This document shows, piece after piece, positions 45,972 through 54,753 of a stretch of 64,000 bases of DNA. The position numbers and the translations under genes are program-made. The notes beneath the pieces were generated by a model that was given only the letters and a program-made list of their open reading frames with translations, searched no databases and had not been told where the DNA came from. How positions within the stretch are numbered: the first letter of the stretch is position 1; the number at the start of each line of letters is the position of its first letter. Source of the stretch: Anaerococcus sp. (GTDB taxonomy: Bacteria; Bacillota; Clostridia; Tissierellales; Peptoniphilaceae); NCBI RefSeq assembly GCF_030825785.1, contig NZ_JAPJPG010000001.1, positions 8,624-72,623 on the forward strand, read 5' to 3'.

Positions 45972-46785
45972 CTAGATTAAAATACTCCTTAAGAAACTCA
46001 GCTATGGAAGGCTCTTCGTTTGATCCTATGACAAAGTCTGCCGCATCTTGGGCTTCTTTCATACCGGAAGCCATGGCCACACCACATCCTGCAAAGTCCA
46101 AGCTCTTCACATCATTCATCCCATCACCAAAATACATGATGTTCTCTCTGTCGATTTCAAGCATTTGGGCTAGTTTCTTTAGACTTTCAGACTTACCTGA
46201 GTTTTTATTTAAGATTTCTAGAAGACGCTTTTCATTTCTCATAATCTTATAGTCTTTGACAAGCTCTTTCCTATTTTCCTCAGTAAACTTATCGAGAAGG
46301 TCCTTTTCTCCTGCAAGGGCAATCCTACATATGCTGTCCTCTATGTCCTCAAACTTTTCAAACTTAAACCAAGGCATAGAAACTTGCCATTGATCGTACA
46401 AGAAGGCATCATTTGGGACTTCTGCATTTAAGTAGAGGATATTCATGGTGTGGATTGTAATCTGTAAGTCTTCTTCTCCTACCAAGCTCTTGATCTTTTC
46501 GTAATCTTTCTCTCCTAAGGGATTTGATATAAGGGCCTTACCATCAGCATTTCTCCTTACAAAGGCTCCAGTTCCGCAGATAGAATAGTCATCATAGGCC
46601 ATAAGATCAAGCTTTTGACGCATCCTCCACATAGCATTAAAGGTCCTGCCAGAGTTTAGGACTATCTTAACCCCCTTTTCTTTTAGTTTTTTGATAGCTG
46701 CGACGTTTTCGTCAAGCATTTCTTTTTTATCATTTACTAAAGTACCATCTATGTCAAATACAATTAGTTTTATATCTTTTTTCAT
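45964..46785 (-). CDS. Cof-type HAD-IIB phosphatase
   Basis: The 273-residue hydrolase has HAD motif I FDIDGTLVND, motif II VLNSGRTF, and motif III/IV in YFGDGMNDVKSLDFAGCGVAMASGMKEAQDAADFVIGSN. Typical substrates are sugar phosphates or flavin/pyridoxal phosphates. It heads the walJ-ttcA-uppP-tag operon. Three Cof-type HADs occur in this window. Confidence 0.9.
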   Translation of the reverse strand: MKKDIKLIVFDIDGTLVNDKKEMLDENVAAIKKLKEKGVKIVLNSGRTFNAMWRMRQKLDLMAYDDYSICGTGAFVRRNADGKALISNPLGEKDYEKIKSLVGEEDLQITIHTMNILYLNAEVPNDAFLYDQWQVSMPWFKFEKFEDIEDSICRIALAGEKDLLDKFTEENRKELVKDYKIMRNEKRLLEILNKNSGKSESLKKLAQMLEIDRENIMYFGDGMNDVKSLDFAGCGVAMASGMKEAQDAADFVIGSNEEPSIAEFLKEYFNLDV

Positions 46786-46846
46786 AAGACTCCTTTTCGT
46801 TTTAGACTATATTATAATACTAGATAAGGGCTTATTTTCAATCTGA

Positions 46847-46876
46847 TTGAAGGCTATGATAAAGAAGTGTTATAAT
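46847..46876 (+). promoter_or_regulatory. Promoter of the ModE-like gene
   Basis: TTGAAG (46847-46852), 18-bp spacer, TATAAT (46871-46876). The start site near 46883 rules against the GTG at 46885 as start codon. Confidence 0.65.
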
Positions 46877-46911
46877 AATTAAAAGTGTTAATTTCAAAGA
46901 AAGGATATATC

Positions 46912-47265
46912 TTGAAAAAGTACAAAGCAAAAATAAAACTTGTTATAAAAAGTGATAGAACAAACTTCTACGGACCAGGTATAAATGAACTCTTAATCCT
47001 AATTGATCAATATCAATCGACAAAGGAAGCCGCAGGAGCCATGGGCCTATCTTATTCCAAGGCACTTAAGATTATCAAAAGATGTGAGAGGGAATTGGGC
47101 TTTGATATTATAAAAAGACAAAGAGGTGGAGCAGACGGGGGAAAGAGTATCCTCACAGACGAAGGAAGAAAAATAATGACAGCCTACAAGGACTTTAATG
47201 ACGAAGTAAACGAGGACTTGGAAGAAAAATTTTACAAGTATTTCTCCTTTTTAGATAAAAATTAA
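46912..47265 (+). CDS. ModE N-terminal-like winged-helix regulator
   Basis: The protein of about 117 residues is a LysR/ModE-type winged helix without an effector domain. GPGINELLILIDQYQSTKEAAGAMGLSYSKALKIIKRCERELGFDIIKRQRGGADGGKSILTDEG is the diagnostic stretch. TTG at 46912 after aaagga is the likely start, because the promoter leaves no ribosome site for the GTG at 46885. Stand-alone ModE domains often respond to or govern molybdenum-linked genes, but none is nearby. Convergent with malic enzyme. Confidence 0.82.
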   Translation: MKKYKAKIKLVIKSDRTNFYGPGINELLILIDQYQSTKEAAGAMGLSYSKALKIIKRCERELGFDIIKRQRGGADGGKSILTDEGRKIMTAYKDFNDEVNEDLEEKFYKYFSFLDKN

Positions 47266-47288
47266 GGGCTAAGCTAGAAGCTTCGCCC
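47255..47288 (-). terminator. Terminator of the malic enzyme gene
   Basis: The 10-bp stem gggcgaagct / agcttagccc with one mismatch is followed on the minus strand by ttaattttt. Confidence 0.65.
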
Positions 47289-47299
47289 CAATATCTTAA

Positions 47300-48454
47300 C
47301 TATTTAACATAATCCATCACAGCCTGGGCTACCTTACAAGCTACATTTTCCTCAAAGGCTCCTGGTATGATGTACTCTTCATTTAACTTATCATCATCAA
47401 TCATTTGGGCAAGGGCAATTGCCGCAGCAAGCTTCATCTCATCTGTTATAGCTGAAGCATGAGCCTTCAAGGCTCCCTTAAATATTCCAGGAAAGGCTAG
47501 GACATTGTTGATTTGATTTGGATAATCGCTCCTGCCAGTTGCAAGAATTCTCGCACCAGCTTTCTTGGCTTCGTCATAGTCGATTTCTGGAACTGGATTT
47601 GCCATAGCAAATACAATAGCATCTTCATTCATATTCTTAATATCTTCTCCATCTATGATATTAGGGGCAGAAACTCCTACAAAAACATCACTATCCACCA
47701 TAGCTTCCTTTAAGCTTCCCTTAAAGTTTTCCTCATTGGTAAATTCAGCAATCTTTGCCTTAACAGGATTATCTCCTTCTAGATGGTCTTTGTTGATAGC
47801 CCCTTTCGAATCACAAACTATAATATGATTTACTCCATAATCTCTTAAAAGCTTAGATATTGAAAAACCAGCAGCTCCCGCTCCAGATATTACGACCTTG
47901 ATATCTTCTTTATTTTTTCCCACTATCTTAAGGGCATTGATAAGAGCTGCAAGAGTTACAATTGCAGTTCCATGTTGGTCGTCGTGAAAGACTGGTATAT
48001 CGAGCTCTTCTTTAAGTTTTTCTTCTATGTAGACGCATCTTGGAGATGATATATCCTCTAGATTGATTCCGCCAAAGCCTGGAGCTATGTTTTTTACGAC
48101 ATTAATTATCTCATCAGCGTCTTGAGTATCTAGGACAATTGGCACAGCATTTACATCACCAAACTCCTTAAACAAGACAGCCTTACCTTCCATAACTGGC
48201 ATAGCAGCTTCAGGACCAATATTACCAAGTCCTAGAACAGCAGACCCATCGCTTACTACTGCGATTGTATTAGCCTTTGATGTATAAGTATAGGCCTTCT
48301 TCTTATCTTCGGCGATTTTCCTACAAGGTTCTGCAACTCCTGGTGTGTAGGCATAGGTCAAATCCTCGGCATTATTTACCTTAGCCTTGACATCTGTAGC
48401 AACTTTTCCTTGCCATTGTTCGTGTTTTTCTAAAGCTTTTTCATATACGTTCAT
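47300..48454 (-). CDS. NAD(P)-dependent malic enzyme
   Basis: The 384-residue enzyme oxidatively decarboxylates malate to pyruvate. The short bacterial form is recognised by YTPGVAEPCRKIAE, VVSDGSAVLGLGNIGPEAAMPVMEGKA, the metal site FHDDQHGTAIV and the nucleotide fold VVISGAGAAGFSISKLL. NAD versus NADP preference is not clear. It is monocistronic with a taaggag-type site. Confidence 0.94.
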   Translation of the reverse strand: MNVYEKALEKHEQWQGKVATDVKAKVNNAEDLTYAYTPGVAEPCRKIAEDKKKAYTYTSKANTIAVVSDGSAVLGLGNIGPEAAMPVMEGKAVLFKEFGDVNAVPIVLDTQDADEIINVVKNIAPGFGGINLEDISSPRCVYIEEKLKEELDIPVFHDDQHGTAIVTLAALINALKIVGKNKEDIKVVISGAGAAGFSISKLLRDYGVNHIIVCDSKGAINKDHLEGDNPVKAKIAEFTNEENFKGSLKEAMVDSDVFVGVSAPNIIDGEDIKNMNEDAIVFAMANPVPEIDYDEAKKAGARILATGRSDYPNQINNVLAFPGIFKGALKAHASAITDEMKLAAAIALAQMIDDDKLNEEYIIPGAFEENVACKVAQAVMDYVK

Positions 48455-48507
48455 AAATTACTCCTTTTCTTCATATAACAATTTTAACATAGAAAACGAT
48501 TTTTTAA

Positions 48508-48540
48508 AACAAAAGGGCCTGGACTTTCATCCAGACTTCC
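48508..48540 (-). terminator. Terminator of the ABC-2 exporter operon
   Basis: ctgga / tccag stem with flanking pairs, then cccttttgtttt on the minus strand. Confidence 0.6.
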
Positions 48541-48542
48541 TT

Positions 48543-49724
48543 CTATTTTCTCCTAAAAATCTTTTTCATTAGAGAATTTGAGCTGTAGTTTAAGATATTT
48601 TTCTTATAGATCCTGCTTGCTATTTTGTAGGCAAGGACTATAGAAACAAGCATTATTAGTATAGATATAAACCCGTATCCTAGGCCTACACTTCCCTTTA
48701 TAAGCCTCATCGGCATAAAGAAAACTGATACAAAAGGTAGGTAGGAGAGGACTTTTATTAGGAGAGTTTCTTCCTTACCCATAAAGCTTAGGGCTACTAC
48801 AAAGGCAAAAACTATGACAAGGATTAGGGGTGTCCCGACTTTGCCGGCATCTTCTTGTTTTTTGGCAAGAGAACCTAACATGGCTGCAAGGATCATGTAT
48901 ATAAGTAGGCTTAGGATAACAAGACTTGCAAGTTCTACTAGCATCAAGATATTTATATCTCCTAAAAGAGATCCTAAGTCTATATTAAATTTTTCAAATA
49001 GTCCATATCTTTTGGCTCCAAAATAAGCTAGAATGGCGAGTACCCCATATATAACTGTTTGAGTTATGACTGCGAGGAAGTTACCGAAGATTTTCCCTGC
49101 AAAATATACCCCTGCCTTTACTGATGAGAAGATAAATTCTATCATCTTTGAGCCTTTTTCTGTGGCAATTTCTACAACCAAAATATTTGAATACATTATT
49201 AGCATCATATACATGTAAAATACCAGAGCAAAGTAGGCAGCATACATGATAAAGGACTCTCCCCCTTCTTCCTCTACTAGTTTGAAGGAGGGCTCTCTTT
49301 CTAAAATCTTTAGCTTATCTTCTCCTAGTCCCGCTCTTTTTATGTTTATAGAGTTTTGAACTTCCCTAAGGATAGCATTAAAGGAAGCTATCTCTTGAGC
49401 ATTTAGATCTTTCGTGTGATATTTAGCAGATAAACTCCCATCTTCTTCCCTAATTTCTACAAAACTTCCTATATCTTTATCTTCCATGGCCTTTATCGCT
49501 TCATCTTTACTCTTTAGCTTATAGACAGGACTTTCTTTAAAATAAGCTCCTATCTCATCCTCTGCAACTATCTAAGTATCTTTTATTCCATCATCAGCAG
49601 AAAAGTAAGTGATAGCCCCACTTATAGCCATCATTATTATCGGCATAAAAACAACTAGCCAAAATGCTGGAGATTTGAGTTGTTTTTTCCAAGAATCTAG
49701 GGCTACAGTTATAAATCTAGACAT
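48543..49724 (-). pseudogene. ABC-2 type permease (NatB-like) interrupted by an in-frame TAG
   Basis: The reading frame is continuous from ATG at 49724 to 48543 (394 codons) except for a TAG at 49574-49572 (codon 51). The first 50 residues are MSRFITVALDSWKKQLK, then a membrane helix AFWLVVFMPIIMMAISGAITYF. After the stop the frame continues as IVAEDEIGAYFKESPVYKLKSKDEA, the extracellular domain, then about five helices. This is exactly a NatB/YhaP-type permease. A single C-to-T change of CAG would create it. The next in-frame ATG (49487) lacks the first helix. Either pseudogene, recoding or base-call error. Confidence 0.85.
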
Positions 49725-50607
49725 CTTCTTCCACCTTTCTTGTAAATATTTCGTTCAAATTTGGAGGAGTTTGGGCAAATACAGGGAGGTAATCAAACTT
49801 TTCTCTAAGTCTTTCGTAAATTTTCCTTCCATCATTTGGATCGTTTAGCTTTATCCTATAGGCATTAGAATCTTTCGTATATGTTATTACAAAATCATTT
49901 AATATATCAGAAATATCTTCTTCACATTCTATTAGAAGCTTGTCTTTTGGATAAGAATTCCTAATCTCTTTAGGGGAGCCTTCTAGGACAACTTGGCCAT
50001 TTTTTAGCATGACTAGTTTGTTACACATATCTTCGATATTTTCCATATTGTGAGATGAAAATATTATAGTAGTCCCACTTTCGTTAATCTCCTTAATAAT
50101 ATCTTGTAAGAGTCTGATATTGTAAGGATCAAGACCTGAGAAGGGTTCATCTAAGATTACAAATTCTGGATTGTAGATAAGACTTGCCAAAAGCTGAACC
50201 TTCTGCTGATTTCCCTTGGACAAATCCTTGATCTTATCCTTAAGACTTCCCTTTATTTCAAATTTATTAAAATAGGCCTCTAGGCTTTTCTGATCTAGAT
50301 TTTTCATTAAATTTAGCCTAGCAAAATATCTAATCTCTTCGGCTACGGTTTTCTTTGGTGAAAGAGACCTTTCTTCTGGAAGAAAACCAATTTTTTCTAG
50401 GGGAACTTTACTCACCTGCTTATTATCATAGAGGATTTCTCCCTCATATGAGTCGAAAAAGTCCATAATACACCTAAAAAGCGTTGACTTACCAGCCCCA
50501 TTTTGTCCAATCAGGCCAAACAAATCTCCTTTTTCTACATTAAAACTTACATGGTCCAAGGCCTTAAGCCTTCCAAATGATTTTGATACATTTTTTATCT
50601 CTAACAT
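49717..50607 (-). CDS. ABC-2 exporter ATPase (NatA/YhaQ-like)
   Basis: The 296-residue ATPase has Walker A GQNGAGKST, Q-loop IGFLPEERSL, signature LSKGNQQK, Walker B FVILDEPFSGLDP and H-loop FSSHNMENIE. LPEERSL and LSKGNQQK are typical of the NatA/YhaQ group that pairs with a NatB/YhaP permease for Na+ or drug/peptide export. It overlaps the permease start by 8 bp. Confidence 0.9.
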   Translation of the reverse strand: MLEIKNVSKSFGRLKALDHVSFNVEKGDLFGLIGQNGAGKSTLFRCIMDFFDSYEGEILYDNKQVSKVPLEKIGFLPEERSLSPKKTVAEEIRYFARLNLMKNLDQKSLEAYFNKFEIKGSLKDKIKDLSKGNQQKVQLLASLIYNPEFVILDEPFSGLDPYNIRLLQDIIKEINESGTTIIFSSHNMENIEDMCNKLVMLKNGQVVLEGSPKEIRNSYPKDKLLIECEEDISDILNDFVITYTKDSNAYRIKLNDPNDGRKIYERLREKFDYLPVFAQTPPNLNEIFTRKVEEDV

Positions 50608-50613
50608 AAGCTC

Positions 50614-51711
50614 CTATCCTTCCAATATATTAAGCACAAGTCCTAGAACAAATGGGAAAAGTAACACTGCAAGGAAGATTAACTTAGCCCAATTGTTGGC
50701 GAAGTTCATAGTAATTCCAACGCCTACCCTTTTTTCTACAAATATTGCTGGATCGTCTGGATTGTAATAAATTAGACCACCTAGAATCCACTTATCATCC
50801 TCCTCTTCATAGCCATATCTACCAGTTTTATTTAAGGCTGAACCGTCAACTGACCTAAATTTTCCTATAAGAATGCTACCTCCTATAGAAAATCCAATAG
50901 CAATTAGGCCTAAGACCTTAACCAAGGAGTCGTCTCCAGTTTTCATAAAAGAATGGATTCCTACTTGAAATAAAACTATAAGTAAAATTGCTGATGTCGC
51001 AAAATAATAGGTCCAAATCCTCCTAGTTTCTAAGAGCCTATCCAAGGACTCTTCTGGCATATCTGGACTAATTCTCATCTTTGATAGAAGTTGGGAAAGA
51101 TTTGCAAAAAACATCACAGCTAGCATAAAGAAACTTACTATAGTTGGGGACTGGATGGATAGGTAAGATTTATGAGCTATCCCATCAATTTCTCCCTTGC
51201 TATTCATATGCATGATTAATTTATCTGGAAAGTTTTCATAGTCTAGGTGGATCCTTATGGCAAAAATTATTACTATTAGGAGAAGTCCTAGGTAGATTCC
51301 AAAAAATTCCTTCTTGTTAAAGATTTTTACCTTAGAATAATCTAGACTTACAACTCTTCTCTTGTCCACTTTTTGATCTTTTGCTAATATTTTTAGTTTC
51401 TTATTAGCCAAAACTAGGGGGATATAGGTTAGAAATATTGATAGAATATAGACAAAATTTAGTAAGACCTCATTTTCTATAAGATAGCTTAAGCCAAGTA
51501 TAAATAAGGCTAGGGCAAATCCTATAAGGATAGTCAAAGTCCTATAGTTTTTTAATATCTTTCTTACTTCCTTATTCCCTTCTAAATCTCCCACTAGTCT
51601 TACTCCTAGGACATAGCCCCTCTTGGAGTAGGATGTGACGAAGGCTTGGATAAGACTTATCAAAATAATAATTATCCCATAAAATACTGCAAGACTCATA
51701 GTTTCATTCAT
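50614..51711 (-). CDS. Membrane protein with DUF1648 and DUF5808-type segments
   Basis: The 365-residue protein has about nine hydrophobic helices. A central DFPDKLIMHMNSKGEIDG-like region (NFPDKLIMHMNSKGEIDGIA) is typical of DUF1648. The C-terminal DDKWILGGLIYYNPDDPAIFVEKRVGVGITMNFAN is typical of DUF5808. Such proteins are regularly encoded next to YtrA-type GntR regulators and are related to SdpI-like immunity proteins. It overlaps gntR by 8 bp and precedes natA by 6 bp. Confidence 0.85.
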   Translation of the reverse strand: MNETMSLAVFYGIIIILISLIQAFVTSYSKRGYVLGVRLVGDLEGNKEVRKILKNYRTLTILIGFALALFILGLSYLIENEVLLNFVYILSIFLTYIPLVLANKKLKILAKDQKVDKRRVVSLDYSKVKIFNKKEFFGIYLGLLLIVIIFAIRIHLDYENFPDKLIMHMNSKGEIDGIAHKSYLSIQSPTIVSFFMLAVMFFANLSQLLSKMRISPDMPEESLDRLLETRRIWTYYFATSAILLIVLFQVGIHSFMKTGDDSLVKVLGLIAIGFSIGGSILIGKFRSVDGSALNKTGRYGYEEEDDKWILGGLIYYNPDDPAIFVEKRVGVGITMNFANNWAKLIFLAVLLFPFVLGLVLNILEG

Positions 51712-52081
51712 CTTCTCCCTCCCAAATATTTTCTATTAGCCTATCAAGGTCGGATTTTTGTATATTTTTGACCTTGGCAAGGGCTATAATAAAATCAAGT
51801 TCTTCTTTTACTTTCTTCTTCTGACTTTCACTAATATCTTTAGTTTCATCTACAATCTTCGAGCCAAAACGCCTATCCATGACTATGATTCCGTCTTCTT
51901 CTAGCATCTTATAGGCCTTGTTTACAGTATGGAGATTAACTCCAATATCTGATGCAAGTTGCCTAACTGATGGAAGAGTCTCACCGTATTTTAAGTCATT
52001 TTGGGACAGGGATTTGATTATCCCACGTCTGATTTGCTCATAGATTGGCTGATCCGAAGCAAAATCAATCTCTAAAAACAT
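51704..52081 (-). CDS. GntR-family (YtrA-type) regulator
   Basis: The 125-residue regulator has the winged-helix QPIYEQIRRGIIKSLSQNDLKYGETLPSVRQLASDIGVNLHTVNKAYKMLEEDGIIVMDRRFGSKI and only a short dimerisation helix, as in the YtrA subfamily. It heads the operon gntR-DUF5808-natA-natB and probably represses it through the palindrome at its own promoter. Confidence 0.92.
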   Translation of the reverse strand: MFLEIDFASDQPIYEQIRRGIIKSLSQNDLKYGETLPSVRQLASDIGVNLHTVNKAYKMLEEDGIIVMDRRFGSKIVDETKDISESQKKKVKEELDFIIALAKVKNIQKSDLDRLIENIWEGEDE

Positions 52082-52112
52082 AGACCCTCCTCACAATTTA
52101 TTTGATTCTTTT

Positions 52113-52133
52113 TGTTATAGTTATTATATAACA
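52113..52133. promoter_or_regulatory. Putative GntR operator
   Basis: The inverted repeat tgttata-N7-tataaca lies 32 bp upstream of the gntR start and overlaps a likely minus-strand -10 (TATAAC; -35 TTGATA 18 bp before). Position and symmetry suit autoregulation by a YtrA-type dimer. Confidence 0.5.
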
Positions 52134-52181
52134 GTTCTATCAATTTGTAAATAAAAAAGAGCTCTCTGCAAAATATAAATG

Positions 52182-52298
52182 AAAATCGCCCAATCACTGA
52201 AAGCCTTCCTCTTAGGAAAATGGCTATCCTAGGTCCTATATAAGAGGCTTAGGATAATTTCCCTAGAAGATTTTTACTAGTAATTAGGCGATTTTTTT
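52182..52298. repeat. 117-bp long imperfect hairpin element
   Basis: The ends aaaatcgcc and ggcgatttt pair perfectly. Further in, aat-act/agt-att, aggaaaat/atttccct, tatccta/ttaggata and cctctta/taagagg can pair, leaving almost no unpaired centre. The plus strand ends in seven T residues. No ORF is present. It lies just 3' of dinB and 5' of the gntR promoter. Possibilities are a MITE, an unusually large terminator or a structured RNA. Confidence 0.5.
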
Positions 52299-52312
52299 AT
52301 TTCGCAAGGGCC

Positions 52313-53554
52313 CTAGAAGTTATAATGGTTCATCGGTAGGGTTATTATTTCGTTGATTTCTTTTGGAAGTTTGATATCTCGCATAAGGCCTAGAAAGCTT
52401 ATGGCGTCTTTCCCGTATTTTTGCCTTATCTTGTACAAGGCTGTATCGCAATTTTCGTCTTTAATTAGTTTTTTGTAGTCAGAGAAGACGTCCATCTGAC
52501 TTCCGCCGCCTTCTTTTCTAAGTTTGATCGCCCTGATGCCTACTGCCCTTACCGGGAAGTCCCACTTGTATTTTTCCTTAAATAAATCGAAGCCCTCTCT
52601 GGCAAGGACAATGGAAGACTGGCTAGCGAGCTTGATTGGCTTTTGGAAATTGTAGGATTGGAGTTCATTATTTCTTACGAAAATTTCCACACCGCAGGCC
52701 TCAAGTCCAGCTTGTCTTAACCTTTTTGATACAGAAAAAGAAAGTTCTTGGAGGACATTGAAGACTTCCCTGTTATTAACTAAATCTTTCCTACAGGTTG
52801 AGGAGTTTCCTATAGTCTTAACCTGCTCTTTGTGGTCTCTGTCGTGGACTGGCCTTATATCTAGGCCATTGGCGTACTCCCATAGGTAGACTCCATTTAT
52901 GCCCAAGAGATTTCTTATAAGATCTGGATTTGTATGAGCAAGCTCTCCTAGGGTAAAGATTCCTATTCCATTTAGCTTTCTTTCTGTAGCCCTACCTACT
53001 CCCACCATTTCTCTTACAGGAAGGGGCCAGACAATTTCTTTGAAATTATCTTCTCCTATACAGGTAACTGCGTCAGGCTTTTTCATATCTGATCCGAGTT
53101 TTGCGAAAATCTTACAAAAGCTTACCCCGACACTGACTGTTATACCGACTTCCTTTTTCATCCTTTCACGAATTTCGTTGGCTATCTCTTCTCCGCTTCC
53201 AAAAAGATGGGTCGATCCTGTTACATCAAGGAAGCACTCGTCAAGGCCAAAGGGCTCGACCTGGTTAGTGTATTCATAATAGATTTTCCTAGCAAGCTTA
53301 GAGTGTTTGAGGTATTCGTCATAATGAGGAGGAACTATGGTAAGGTCAGGACACTTGGCGAAGGCCTGCCATAAGGCTTCACCCGTCTTTACCCCAGCCT
53401 CCTTAGCTTCTTGGCTTTTAGCAAGGATAATCCCGTTCCTATTTTTAGGATTGCCTGCGACAGCAATTGGAATTCCCTTAAGCTTTAGGTTAAGTTTTTG
53501 TTCTATTGATGCATAACAAGCGTTCATATCTGAATGTAGTATAACTTTTTTCAT
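52313..53554 (-). CDS. dinB: DNA polymerase IV (Y-family)
   Basis: The 413-residue translesion polymerase has the catalytic palm motifs DMNACYASIEQK and GLDECFLDVTGSTHLF, the helix-hairpin-helix segment VGVGRATERKLNGIGIFTLGEL, and a little-finger domain. The C-terminus lacks an obvious QLxLF clamp-binding peptide, but QKYGKDAISFLGLM is family-like. It has a perfect-consensus promoter and is divergent from an XRE/ImmA-IrrE pair that may regulate it. Confidence 0.95.
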   Translation of the reverse strand: MKKVILHSDMNACYASIEQKLNLKLKGIPIAVAGNPKNRNGIILAKSQEAKEAGVKTGEALWQAFAKCPDLTIVPPHYDEYLKHSKLARKIYYEYTNQVEPFGLDECFLDVTGSTHLFGSGEEIANEIRERMKKEVGITVSVGVSFCKIFAKLGSDMKKPDAVTCIGEDNFKEIVWPLPVREMVGVGRATERKLNGIGIFTLGELAHTNPDLIRNLLGINGVYLWEYANGLDIRPVHDRDHKEQVKTIGNSSTCRKDLVNNREVFNVLQELSFSVSKRLRQAGLEACGVEIFVRNNELQSYNFQKPIKLASQSSIVLAREGFDLFKEKYKWDFPVRAVGIRAIKLRKEGGGSQMDVFSDYKKLIKDENCDTALYKIRQKYGKDAISFLGLMRDIKLPKEINEIITLPMNHYNF

Positions 53555-53591
53555 AATTACTCCTTGAATTTCACAGACTATTAATGTATAA

Positions 53592-53645
53592 TTGAGACAA
53601 TAAATGACTTAAGAATATTATAAGACCTTCAGTGTCTTTTGTCAA
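53592..53645. promoter_or_regulatory. Face-to-face overlapping promoters of dinB and the XRE gene
   Basis: Minus strand: perfect TTGACA (53645-53640), 17-bp spacer, perfect TATAAT (53622-53617) for dinB. Plus strand: TTGAGA (53592-53597), 18-bp spacer, TATTAT (53616-53621) for the XRE gene. The two -10 boxes occupy the same bases. A small inverted repeat aagac-N7-gtctt (53622-53638) fills the dinB spacer, and acagact / agtctgt flank both transcripts (about 53573 and 53668). RNA polymerase cannot occupy both, so expression is mutually exclusive or repressor-controlled. Confidence 0.6.
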
Positions 53646-53687
53646 CCATTTTTGTAAATAAAAGTCTGTAAGCTAAAAGGAGAGCGT

Positions 53688-54077
53688 ATGGCATTTGCTA
53701 ATAAAGTTAAAGAACTAAGAGAAATCAAAAAGTTAACCCAAGAAGACCTAGCCAAGTTGTGTAATGTCTCAACCAAGACCATCTCAAGATACGAACTAGG
53801 AGAATCCAAGCCAAGATACAGGAAGACCTATGATCTTTTGGCCAAACACCTCGATACAAGTCACGACTACTTGGTAACTGATGAGGACGAATTTATCCTA
53901 AAGGCTAGGGAAAACTTCGGCGAAGGCGGAGCAAAGGATGCCCAAGATATGATAAACGGAGTTATTGGCCTAATGGCAGGAGGCGAGCTTCCAGAAGATG
54001 ACAAAAGAGCCATCCTCGATGCCATATCAGAAGCCTACTATATAGCCAAGATGGAAAATGAAAAGAAGGATAAATAA
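53688..54077 (+). CDS. XRE-family repressor (ImmR/DdrO-like)
   Basis: The 129-residue protein has an N-terminal helix-turn-helix (VKELREIKKLTQEDLAKLCNVSTKTISRYELGESKPR) and a helical C-terminal dimerisation region. Its stop overlaps the start of an ImmA/IrrE protease gene (TAATG). Such pairs are repressor plus site-specific protease, as in ImmR/ImmA of ICEBs1 and DdrO/IrrE of Deinococcus. Divergence from dinB points to DNA-damage control. Confidence 0.88.
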   Translation: MAFANKVKELREIKKLTQEDLAKLCNVSTKTISRYELGESKPRYRKTYDLLAKHLDTSHDYLVTDEDEFILKARENFGEGGAKDAQDMINGVIGLMAGGELPEDDKRAILDAISEAYYIAKMENEKKDK

Positions 54078-54616
54078 TGGGAGTATCCTACGATAGTATC
54101 TACAAAAAGGCGAGGGAGGTCATAGATACCTACAAGTCCAGAGACCCTAGGGATATCCTAGAAAGAAGAGAGGTCCACCTTATAGCCTTTAAGTCAAACA
54201 CCAAACTTTTAGGCATGTATAAGATCATTAAGGGAGTAAGTTTTGTCTTCTACAATCCCTTCGTAGATGAGAGAATCCAAAATATGGTTTTTGCCCACGA
54301 GCTAGGCCACCACCTATTTCACGAAGATGCGGCAGCGAGTGACCTTATAGAATATGAGCTTTTCGATATAAATTCAGAAATGGAGCTTGAGGCCAATATC
54401 TTCGCAGCCCACCTTCTCCTAGACGAAAAATCTCTTATCGAAGACGTAAAGGAAGGCTACACCTACAATCAGCTCGCCAGTATGTATGATGTAAATGTAA
54501 ATCTTATGATCTTTAAGTTAAACGAAATGCACAGGATGGGTATGCCTATAAGAAAGGAAAGCCCCTCAAGTTCGACCTTTTTTAGGGATATAGAAGATTG
54601 TAAGTGTAATTACTAG
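54077..54616 (+). CDS. ImmA/IrrE-family metallopeptidase
   Basis: The 179-residue zinc protease has HELGHH with a downstream Glu (FAHELGHHLFHE, about residue 75) and the LEANIFAAHLLL helix typical of COG2856 peptidases. It should cleave the adjacent XRE repressor upon a signal. Coupled translationally to that gene. It may alternatively be a remnant of an integrated element, but no integrase or attachment sites are visible nearby. Confidence 0.9.
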   Translation: MGVSYDSIYKKAREVIDTYKSRDPRDILERREVHLIAFKSNTKLLGMYKIIKGVSFVFYNPFVDERIQNMVFAHELGHHLFHEDAAASDLIEYELFDINSEMELEANIFAAHLLLDEKSLIEDVKEGYTYNQLASMYDVNVNLMIFKLNEMHRMGMPIRKESPSSSTFFRDIEDCKCNY

Positions 54617-54715
54617 AAAGATCTTATAAAATTTCATCTTTGATTAAGTTGCTAATAATTATCCCTAGAAAACTTGCCCTTGGCTTTGTTTTATCCCTGA
54701 AAGAAAATATTGCAC

Positions 54716-54742
54716 GAAAAAAGACCTCTCCCGAGGTCTTTA
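54716..54742. terminator. Terminator
   Basis: aaagacctc / gaggtcttt with a 4-nt loop. The minus-strand T-tract (tttttt) is strong, for the lipoprotein gene. Confidence 0.9.
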
Positions 54743-54753
54743 CTTATCTTATC

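Noticed and set aside
52182..52298. Could this be a CRISPR or tandem repeat unit?
   Set aside because: Only one copy with dyad symmetry and no regularly spaced direct repeats.
53688..54616. XRE plus ImmA as the edge of an integrative element
   Set aside because: No integrase, excisionase, relaxase or attachment-site duplication is visible on either side.
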